A stretch of DNA of 5,336 nucleotides from JBAXAB01 sp043718245 (lineage in GTDB: Bacteria > Patescibacteriota > Minisyncoccia > Phycocordibacterales > CAIZLB01). The position numbers and the translations under genes were made by a program. The number at the start of each line of letters is the position of its first letter. Position 1 is the first letter of the stretch. Of the stretch, positions 1 to 4,897 are shown one piece after another. The stretch spans positions 1 through 5,336 of the forward strand of contig JAYSWB010000025.1 in NCBI GenBank assembly GCA_043718245.1, given 5' to 3'. Under the pieces are notes generated by a model. It was not told where the DNA came from. It saw only the letters and a program-made list of their open reading frames with translations, and searched no databases.

Positions 1-19
1 TGAAAATATTGTTCTCATA

Positions 20-54
20 TTTCTTTTGTTATTTGTTAATCTTAACAAAAGAAA
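20..54. repeat. AT-rich 12-bp perfect inverted repeat
   Basis: The arms at 20-31 and 43-54 are exact reverse complements (TTTCTTTTGTTA and TAACAAAAGAAA), separated by an 11-base spacer. The stem is nearly all A/T, and no T-run follows it on either strand, so it does not look like a standard intrinsic terminator. It lies downstream of the minus-strand tRNA gene and could be a weak 3' structure or a protein-binding site. The repeat is seen directly; its function is unknown. Confidence 0.6.
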
Positions 55-77
55 ACAGTTTACACAGAAGTCTGTGT
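44..77 (-). terminator. Possible weak terminator of the tRNA-Ala transcript
   Basis: On the minus strand, 24 bases beyond the encoded CCA end of the tRNA, there is a 6-bp perfect stem (ACACAG/CTGTGT, 62-67 with 72-77) and a 4-base loop. It is followed by an interrupted T-rich stretch (AAACTGTTTTCTTTTG). The stem is short and the T-tract starts several bases late, so this would be an inefficient terminator. An alternative is that the hairpin only marks the 3' trailer removed during tRNA processing. Confidence 0.35.
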
Positions 78-100
78 CTACTATATGGGGTACGGATCAA

Positions 101-176
101 TGGTGGACCCTAGCGGATTCGAACCGCTGACCTCCTCAGTGCAAATGAGGCGCTCTACCAACTAAGCTAAGGGCCC
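101..176 (-). tRNA. tRNA-Ala (anticodon UGC)
   Basis: The reverse complement folds as a full cloverleaf. The acceptor GGGCCCT pairs with AGGGTCC, the D-arm contains AGTTGGTAGA, the anticodon stem is CCTCA/TGAGG with loop TTTGCAC, and the T-arm carries GGTTCGAATCC. The anticodon UGC (141-143 on the plus strand) reads alanine GCN codons. The third acceptor pair is G3-U70, the classic identity element recognised by alanyl-tRNA synthetase, which independently supports the assignment. The discriminator base is A73, and the CCA tail is encoded in the gene (101-103). A dedicated promoter lies just upstream. Confidence 0.97.
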
Positions 177-187
177 GTGTTTACGGG
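174..187 (-). other. Hairpin spanning the 5' leader and first bases of tRNA-Ala
   Basis: CCCGT (174-178) and ACGGG (183-187) form a perfect 5-bp stem with a 4-base loop. On the minus-strand transcript this hairpin contains the leader plus the first three Gs of the mature tRNA, so it competes with the acceptor stem. It may affect RNase P processing or be incidental. The pairing is seen; any role is inference. Confidence 0.45.
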
Positions 188-192
188 GCTTT

Positions 193-221
193 AATATACA
201 AGTTTTAAGGGTTTTTTGCAA
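193..221 (-). promoter_or_regulatory. Promoter of tRNA-Ala
   Basis: On the minus strand, TTGCAA (216-221, 4 of 6 matches to the -35 consensus) is separated by 17 bases from TATATT (193-198, 5 of 6 matches to the -10). The expected start is near 186-190, giving a 5' leader of roughly 10-14 bases before the tRNA. The -35 box lies 7 bases past the stop codon of the upstream small gene, so the tRNA is probably transcribed on its own as well as by read-through. Confidence 0.6.
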
Positions 222-227
222 TCTTAG

Positions 228-335
228 CTACTTATTCTTATCTCTCTGTTGTTCCCTTTCTAGTCGCTTTGCAAAAAACACCATAGTTCCGACTATTACC
301 AACATAATTGTACCTACAATATAAGCTATGTTCAT
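228..335 (-). CDS. 35-residue single-pass membrane microprotein
   Basis: ATG at 335 opens a 35-codon frame ending in TAG at 228-230. The protein begins MNIAYIVGTIMLVIVGT and has one hydrophobic stretch (about residues 3-22: Ile, Val, Leu, Met, Phe with small Gly/Thr). A strongly charged tail follows (residues 23-35: KRLEREQQRDKNK). By the positive-inside rule the tail should be cytoplasmic. The start codon lies 3 bases after the stop of the preceding two-helix membrane gene, which implies translational coupling and joint function. No Shine-Dalgarno sequence is visible. I do not recognise a family. The membrane-segment plus charged-tail composition and operon-like spacing support a real gene, but so short a frame could be spurious. 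Confidence 0.5.
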   Translation of the reverse strand: MNIAYIVGTIMLVIVGTMVFFAKRLEREQQRDKNK

Positions 336-338
336 AAT

Positions 339-620
339 TTATTTATTGATTCTAAAAGTAATAATACCAACAATCCACCACGCTGATCCTAATAATAAAC
401 CATAAGATACCAATTTCCAACTAATATGATCTCTGGTAAAAGACTCGACAACAAATACGGCAAAGAAGATTTGGGCGATATCCCTGCTAACATCTGAGAC
501 ATACTCCAATTTTAATAAAAAATACTCTGTAAACTTTTTAAAATACTTTTGCATACCTACACAATACAGAACTGACATGAATTTCACATAAAGAAATCCT
601 GAATTTCTAATTATCTCCAC
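339..620 (-). CDS. Small predicted membrane protein downstream of lepA
   Basis: The frame encodes up to 93 residues from a GTG at 620 that overlaps the last 14 bases of lepA. Other possible in-frame starts are GTG at 587, ATG at 578 and ATG at 554. The 554 start gives 71 residues beginning MQKYFKKFTEYFLLKLEY, with a basic/amphipathic opening that looks like a natural N-terminus. Two hydrophobic segments follow, at about residues 48-61 (IAQIFFAVFVVESF) and 70-89 (a Gly/Trp-rich helix including GSAWWIVGIITF), separated by a polar loop. The C-terminus is short and basic. No catalytic motif is visible and I do not recognise the family. It lies directly before the 35-residue membrane microprotein and shares strand and spacing with lepA, so it is probably cotranscribed. 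Existence is likely; the start is uncertain. Confidence 0.65.
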   Translation of the reverse strand: MEIIRNSGFLYVKFMSVLYCVGMQKYFKKFTEYFLLKLEYVSDVSRDIAQIFFAVFVVESFTRDHISWKLVSYGLLLGSAWWIVGIITFRINK

Positions 621-2394
621 TCTTCATCATCTTTAGAAAAACATCATGTGGAATATTCACCGTACCTTCCTCTTTCATTTTCTTCTTTCCTTTTTTCTGC
701 TTCTCTCGTAGTTTCATTTTTCGAGTAATATCCCCTCCGTACATGTGCTGAGTCACATCTTTCTTCATCGCAGAAAGCGTTCGAGATGCAATAATTCTTC
801 CATCCGCTTTTGCTTGGATTTTTGTTACGAACATTTGACGAGGAAGCACTTCGTATAGTCTCTCTACTGCTTTGTTGGCTTCTTCATCAATACGTCTAAA
901 GGCAATTACACGAGTAAAAGCTTCAACAGGTTCTTCTGCCACCAATATATCCATTCGGGTTACATCCGCCTTTCGCATTCCTTCTAATTCGTATGAAAGA
1001 GATGCATATCCAGACGAAATACTTTTTAACTCATCGAAAAATCCACGCATAAGCTCTCTTAACGGCATGTTAATAGATAATGAGGCTCGTCCATCTCCAA
1101 AAGTCTCTGTGTCCCCCAATTCAGCTTCGTGTTCGTAAAGCATTTGGTAAATCGCCCCGACATATGTGGTTGGAGAAATAATTTTTAACTTGACCCATGG
1201 TTCGTACACTTCCAAAAATGATCCGTGATCTGGAAAAAGTGATGGTGAATAAACCATTTTTTTCTTGCCGTCTTTCATGGTGACTTCGTAGGTGATACTT
1301 GGAGTGGCGATTACTAGGTTCAGGTTGAACTCACGCTTCAATCTTTCAGTAATAATTTCAAGGTGTAAAAGTCCTAAAAATCCACATCTAAATCCACGGC
1401 CTAATGACCCTGATGATTCTTCTTCATATGAAAAAGCTGAGTCAGATAACTTCAAACGTCCTAGTGCCTGCTTTAAAACATCAAAATCATCTGCGTCTTC
1501 AGGATAAACTGAAGCCCACACTACTGGTGATGGGTTAAAGTACCCCGCCAATTCTGGCAATTGTTTTTTAAATAATGTAATAGTGTCTCCAACCGATGCA
1601 ATACCTGGGCGCTTAATACCTGTCACAATGTAGCCGATTTGTCCCGCATCAAGTTCGTCACTAGCCTCTTCCTCCGGAGTAAAAATTCCTACTTCTAATG
1701 CTGTGAATTTTTCATTCGCAATTTTAAACATTAACTCATCCCCCTTCTTAACAGAGCCGTCCATTGAACGTACATATATAATGACACCTTTGTGGTTTGA
1801 ATATTGAAAATCGAAAACGAGGGCGCGGAAACTATTTGAATCTGGGAATTCTTCAATCGGGGCGGGTACACGTTTTATAATTTCTTGAAGAAGTTCATCA
1901 ACCCCTGCACCAGTTTTTCCAGAAGTTTCCAAAATGTCCTCTTCTTTGCATCCAAGTAGCGCCACCATTTCTTGCTTAATTTCCGGAATTCGCGCGAGCG
2001 GTGAATCAACTTTGCTTAAGACAGGGATAATAACCAATCCTGTTTCCTGGGCCATACGCAAAGTTGTGAGAGTTTGTGCCTGCACGCCCTGTGTTGCATC
2101 TACCAAAAGAATAGATCCTTCTACCGCCTTCAGTGCTCGAGATACTTCATATGAAAAGTCGATGTGGCCCGGGGTGTCGATTAAATTCAAAATGTGATCC
2201 TTGTAGTGCATCTTGACCGGTCGCATCTTGATGGTAATTCCCTTTTCACGTTCCAATTCCATGCTGTCCAAAACTTGCGCCATCATTTTGCGCTTTTCGA
2301 TGGTGTGGGTAATTTCAAGCATGCGGTCGGCTAAGGTCGACTTTCCGTGGTCAATATGAGCGATGATGCTAAAGTTTCGAGTGCGGGATAACAT
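607..2394 (-). CDS. lepA: Elongation factor 4 (LepA), ribosomal GTPase
   Basis: This is a full-length 595-residue LepA/EF4, close to the E. coli length of about 599. The family binds ribosomes and is linked to back-translocation, ribosome biogenesis and recovery under ionic stress. G1 is AHIDHGKS (residues 12-19), G2 is KGITI (51-55, with the conserved Thr54), and G3 is DTPGH (73-77). G5 is SGKTG (158-162). After beta-barrel domain II comes the GFRCGFLGLLHLEII region of domain III, and the LepA-specific C-terminus carries YGGDITRKMKLREKQKKGKK. Oddly, the G4 motif NKxD reads SKVD (127-130), from an AGC codon at 2014-2016. The ATG at 2394 matches the usual family N-terminus (RNFSIIAHIDHGKST starting at residue 6). 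There is no Shine-Dalgarno sequence; an extended -10 lies 14 bases upstream. hicA ends 37 bases upstream, and a small membrane gene overlaps its 3' end. Confidence 0.98.
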   Translation of the reverse strand: MLSRTRNFSIIAHIDHGKSTLADRMLEITHTIEKRKMMAQVLDSMELEREKGITIKMRPVKMHYKDHILNLIDTPGHIDFSYEVSRALKAVEGSILLVDATQGVQAQTLTTLRMAQETGLVIIPVLSKVDSPLARIPEIKQEMVALLGCKEEDILETSGKTGAGVDELLQEIIKRVPAPIEEFPDSNSFRALVFDFQYSNHKGVIIYVRSMDGSVKKGDELMFKIANEKFTALEVGIFTPEEEASDELDAGQIGYIVTGIKRPGIASVGDTITLFKKQLPELAGYFNPSPVVWASVYPEDADDFDVLKQALGRLKLSDSAFSYEEESSGSLGRGFRCGFLGLLHLEIITERLKREFNLNLVIATPSITYEVTMKDGKKKMVYSPSLFPDHGSFLEVYEPWVKLKIISPTTYVGAIYQMLYEHEAELGDTETFGDGRASLSINMPLRELMRGFFDELKSISSGYASLSYELEGMRKADVTRMDILVAEEPVEAFTRVIAFRRIDEEANKAVERLYEVLPRQMFVTKIQAKADGRIIASRTLSAMKKDVTQHMYGGDITRKMKLREKQKKGKKKMKEEGTVNIPHDVFLKMMKSGDN

Positions 2395-2408
2395 AATGTG
2401 TGAACTAT

Positions 2409-2436
2409 GTTATAGCATAAAATTGGGAAAATTATA
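2409..2436 (-). promoter_or_regulatory. Candidate lepA promoter elements
   Basis: Two -10-like boxes precede lepA on the minus strand. One is a perfect TATAAT at 2431-2436 that overlaps the hicA stop codon. The other is an extended -10 of the form TGnTATAAC at 2409-2417 (5 of 6, with the TG dinucleotide). Neither has a recognisable -35 at 16-18 bases. The nearer one would start transcription about 7 bases before the lepA ATG, giving a very short leader. The elements are seen; their use is inferred. Confidence 0.45.
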
Positions 2437-2662
2437 GCTCTTCAATTTTCCGCAAATATTCTTTCTTGGAAATACCCAGAAGCGACAGATTATTCATAAT
2501 AATAAAAACTGGAAGTGGATTGTACCTAGGCACAACAATAGACCTTTTCAAACCTTCCCTAGAATAAATTCTGTGATCTCCCTTTTCTCTTTTAAATACA
2601 CATCCTTCTAAAAGAAGGAATTTTTCAAATTCCTTCCAGTGTACCTGCTTGATTTTTCCCAT
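2432..2662 (-). CDS. hicA: HicA-family toxin (mRNA interferase)
   Basis: The 76-residue protein has the HicA layout: a small double-stranded-RNA-binding-like fold with one catalytic histidine. Residues 9-20 form the first helix (WKEFEKFLLLEG). The strand pair is followed by GDHRIY (28-33), whose His30 is in the position of the HicA catalytic histidine. Then come a basic strand (LKRSIVVPRYN) and a C-terminal helix (residues 65-76). HicA proteins bind and cleave mRNA to arrest growth until neutralised by HicB. The gene starts 3 bases after the hicB stop, so translation is probably coupled. No Shine-Dalgarno sequence is visible. It ends 37 bases before lepA. The order is antitoxin first, toxin second, the reverse of the E. 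coli hicAB order but common elsewhere. The family assignment is from recognised motifs, and activity is untested. Confidence 0.85.
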   Translation of the reverse strand: MGKIKQVHWKEFEKFLLLEGCVFKREKGDHRIYSREGLKRSIVVPRYNPLPVFIIMNNLSLLGISKKEYLRKIEEL

Positions 2663-2665
2663 ATT

Positions 2666-2944
2666 TTACGCGAGTGATGGGATTGTAATTCCTATTGATT
2701 TTGTAGAAACAATCGGAGGTGGAGTCCACTGTTTCTGCACTTTTTTCCAACCTAAATCTGACAGTACATCGTCGGCAGTACCAGCTTCAAAAATTTCTTC
2801 CAATAGAATTTCTGCTGCCTCTCTAAACTTTATTTTAGCATCTTTAGCTGATTTCCCCGCAGTAGAAAGATCCAGGGCGGGAGAATACGCCACAAAATGT
2901 CTACCTTCTTTCATAATAACCACTGCAAGATTCTTAATTTTCAT
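2666..2944 (-). CDS. hicB: HicB-family antitoxin
   Basis: From the ATG at 2944 this is a 92-residue HicB-like protein. The N-terminal partial RNase H-like fold is visible as strand VVIMKEG, strand HFVAYSPALDLSTAG (16-30), then a helix (about 33-54, SAKDAKIKFREAAEILLEEI). This is the part that sequesters HicA. The C-terminal tail (65-92) contains GWKKVQKQW and PPPIVSTKSIGITIP, with no helix-turn-helix or ribbon-helix-helix I can see. That differs from longer HicBs, which bind their own promoter. The frame extends upstream to a TTG at 2962, but that codon sits between the predicted -10 and the transcription start, so the ATG is preferred. It forms a two-gene operon with hicA (3-base gap) and is divergent from thrS. 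Confidence 0.82.
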   Translation of the reverse strand: MKIKNLAVVIMKEGRHFVAYSPALDLSTAGKSAKDAKIKFREAAEILLEEIFEAGTADDVLSDLGWKKVQKQWTPPPIVSTKSIGITIPSLA

Positions 2945-2952
2945 TAGCTTAA

Positions 2953-2981
2953 ATTTTAACAATTAAACTTAATAAACACAA
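2953..2981 (-). promoter_or_regulatory. Promoter of hicBA, probably leaderless
   Basis: On the minus strand there is a -35-like TTGTGT (2976-2981, 3 of 6), a 17-base spacer, and TAAAAT (2953-2958, 5 of 6). The -10 is preceded by TGT, which makes an extended form. Only 8 bases separate it from the hicB ATG, so transcription should begin at or next to the start codon. That predicts a leaderless mRNA and excludes the upstream TTG as a start. This is the best-formed promoter in the divergent region. Confidence 0.55.
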
Positions 2982-3065
2982 TCCAATAGGTTAATCGCCT
3001 TAAAACTAATAATCATGAAGACTTCCTGAATCTTTCTTAATCTCGCCACCCCTCGAAAAATATAG

Positions 3066-3071
3066 TATTAT
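3066..3071 (+). promoter_or_regulatory. Candidate -10 element of thrS
   Basis: TATTAT (5 of 6) lies within TATAGTATTAT, 30 bases before the thrS ATG. It predicts a leader of about 24 bases. No convincing -35 is present at 16-18 bases upstream. The leader is pyrimidine-rich (TTTCCCCC) with no Shine-Dalgarno sequence, and there is no room for a T-box or an operator-type thrS leader structure. Assignment is tentative. Confidence 0.35.
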
Positions 3072-3101
3072 CAACCAGTTATCAATTTCCCCCTAAAAAC
3101 C

Positions 3102-4853
3102 ATGTCAAAAAACACAAACGACCTACAAGAAATGCGACATTCACTAGCACATTTGCTAGCTGCCGCTGTAATCGAAATATACCCAACCACCCTTTTGACT
3201 ATTGGACCCGCAGTGGACGACGGATTCTACTACGATATGGATTTCGAAAAACCCATTTCTGAAAAGGACTTTCCTGAGATTGAAAAGAAAATGAGGTCTT
3301 TGTTAAAGACTTGGAAAGGTTTTACACATAAAGAAGTTTCTCCAGAAGAAGCTAAAACCTTTTTCGCTGATAACCCATACAAATTAGAACTTATAGAAGA
3401 AATAAATAAGAAGGGAGAAAAAATTACTCTATACACGTCTGGAAACTTCACAGACTTATGCCGTGGAGGACACGTCGAAGACATGCAAACAGTTCCTGCT
3501 GATTGTTTCGAACTTTCAAGTATTGCCGGAGCATATTGGAGAGGCAGTGAAAAGAATAAGATGCTTACACGTATTTATGGATTGGCATTTAACACAAAAG
3601 AAGAATTAATCACCTATAAAGCTCAACAAGAAGAAGCGAAGAAGCGCGATCACCGAAAGCTTGGAAAGGAATTAGGGATTTTTGAATTCGATGAAGACGT
3701 TGGACCAGGACTTCCACTTTGGCTTCCGAATGGAGGAGCGATTATTGAACAGCTTGAAACACTAGCCAAGGAAACTGAATTCGCTTATGAATATGAACGC
3801 GTACGAACTCCTCACCTTGCGAAGGAATCAATGTACCTGACTTCTGGTCACCTTCCATATTACGAAGAATCTATGTACCCTCCAATGGAATATGAGGGTG
3901 GAAAATATTACTTGAAAGCGATGAACTGTCCGCATCATCACAAGATTTTTGGCGCATCTCAAAAGTCATATAAGGATTTACCTTTAAGATTAGCTGAGTA
4001 CGGCACATGTTATCGCCATGAAAAATCTGGTGAATTATTCGGATTGATGCGAGTGCGATCAATGCAGATGAATGACGCTCATATATATTGTACAGAAGAG
4101 CAGTTTGCTGATGAATTTAAAAAAGTAATCGATATGTATTTGTACTACTTTAAAATTTTCGGTATCACAAAGTATCAAATGCGCCTTTCAAAGCATTCAA
4201 AGGAAGGACTAGGGAAGAAATATATCGATAACGAAGAACTTTGGATCAAGACTGAAGACATGGTACGAAAATGTTTAGTTGAGGCCAAAGTTCCATTCGT
4301 TGAAGCAGAAAACGAAGGCGCTTTCTACGGACCAAAAATTGACGTGCAGATTTGGAGTGTGATCGGCCGTGAATTTACACTTGCCACAAACCAAGTAGAC
4401 TTTGCTGTTCCTGCCCGTTTTGGATTAAAATTTATGGACAAGGATGGTGTGGAAAAAACTCCTCTATGTATTCACAGGGCTCCACTTTCTACACATGAGA
4501 GATTTATTGGATTTTTAATCGAACACTACGCCGGCAACTTCCCTCTTTGGCTTGCACCTGAACAGGTGTATGTTGTGCCGGTTCGAGAAACCAATTTAGA
4601 AAAAGCAAAGGAAGTTCACGCCGCTTTAAGAAAGCTACAGATTCGTGCGAAAATTGATCTATCTAATGATGGCTTCGGTAAAAAAATTCGCGCCGCGAAA
4701 AATATGAAAGTGCCATACACGATCATTATTGGCGACAAAGACATGGAAGTTGGTAAAGTGACACTTGAATCTCGCGATAAGGGCAACCTCGGACAATTAG
4801 CTGCAGATGAAGTCATCGAAAAACTTTCCGACGAAACCTCTTCCCGCTCATAA
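3102..4853 (+). CDS. thrS: Threonyl-tRNA synthetase
   Basis: This 583-residue class II synthetase charges tRNA-Thr in the cytoplasm. It opens directly with the editing domain: HSLAH (His13, His17) and CRGGH (Cys120, His124) supply all four residues of the site that removes mischarged serine. The linker is followed by the catalytic core. MNCPHHH contains zinc ligand Cys276, motif 2 is YRHEKSG...GLMRVR (304-319), NDAH gives zinc ligand His327, and motif 3 is IHRAPLSTHERF (456-467) with His457. The anticodon-binding domain occupies about 475-575. The N-terminal TGS domain of the 642-residue E. coli enzyme is absent. An in-frame TAG at 3063-3065 rules out a longer start, so the loss is genuine. 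No Shine-Dalgarno sequence precedes the ATG. The gene diverges from hicBA and ends at a strong hairpin terminator. Confidence 0.98.
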   Translation: MSKNTNDLQEMRHSLAHLLAAAVIEIYPTTLLTIGPAVDDGFYYDMDFEKPISEKDFPEIEKKMRSLLKTWKGFTHKEVSPEEAKTFFADNPYKLELIEEINKKGEKITLYTSGNFTDLCRGGHVEDMQTVPADCFELSSIAGAYWRGSEKNKMLTRIYGLAFNTKEELITYKAQQEEAKKRDHRKLGKELGIFEFDEDVGPGLPLWLPNGGAIIEQLETLAKETEFAYEYERVRTPHLAKESMYLTSGHLPYYEESMYPPMEYEGGKYYLKAMNCPHHHKIFGASQKSYKDLPLRLAEYGTCYRHEKSGELFGLMRVRSMQMNDAHIYCTEEQFADEFKKVIDMYLYYFKIFGITKYQMRLSKHSKEGLGKKYIDNEELWIKTEDMVRKCLVEAKVPFVEAENEGAFYGPKIDVQIWSVIGREFTLATNQVDFAVPARFGLKFMDKDGVEKTPLCIHRAPLSTHERFIGFLIEHYAGNFPLWLAPEQVYVVPVRETNLEKAKEVHAALRKLQIRAKIDLSNDGFGKKIRAAKNMKVPYTIIIGDKDMEVGKVTLESRDKGNLGQLAADEVIEKLSDETSSRS

Positions 4854-4881
4854 CAAAAAAGCCCCGTGAGGGGCTTTTTTG
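4854..4881. terminator. Bidirectional intrinsic terminator
   Basis: A perfect 12-bp stem runs from 4854-4865 to 4870-4881: a GCCCC/GGGGC core flanked by six A-T pairs and an outer C-G. The GTGA loop is a GNRA tetraloop. The A-run and T-run serve both strands, so the element can end thrS on the plus strand, directly after its TAA, and the convergent surface-protein gene on the minus strand. Confidence 0.92.
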
Positions 4882-4897
4882 CTTTAAACTTTCGTAA

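Noticed and set aside
872..2197. Several plus-strand open frames (872-1138, 1292-1507, 1934-2197)
   Set aside because: All lie antisense to conserved lepA sequence, are Ser/Arg-rich with no domain logic, and have no spacing consistent with an operon.
2945..2962. Longer hicB starting at TTG 2962
   Set aside because: The TTG lies upstream of the predicted transcription start, right beside the extended -10, and the ATG at 2944 gives a typical HicB N-terminus.
2649..2966. Plus-strand frame of about 105 codons opposite hicB
   Set aside because: It is the antisense of a recognisable HicB and shows no family motifs or coherent protein composition.
3035..3101. T-box or thrS leader attenuator
   Set aside because: The leader is only about 24 bases from the candidate start, with no stem, no specifier loop and no T-box sequence.
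3230..4816. Minus-strand open frames inside thrS
   Set aside because: These are shadows of a conserved full-length ThrRS, with no recognisable motifs.
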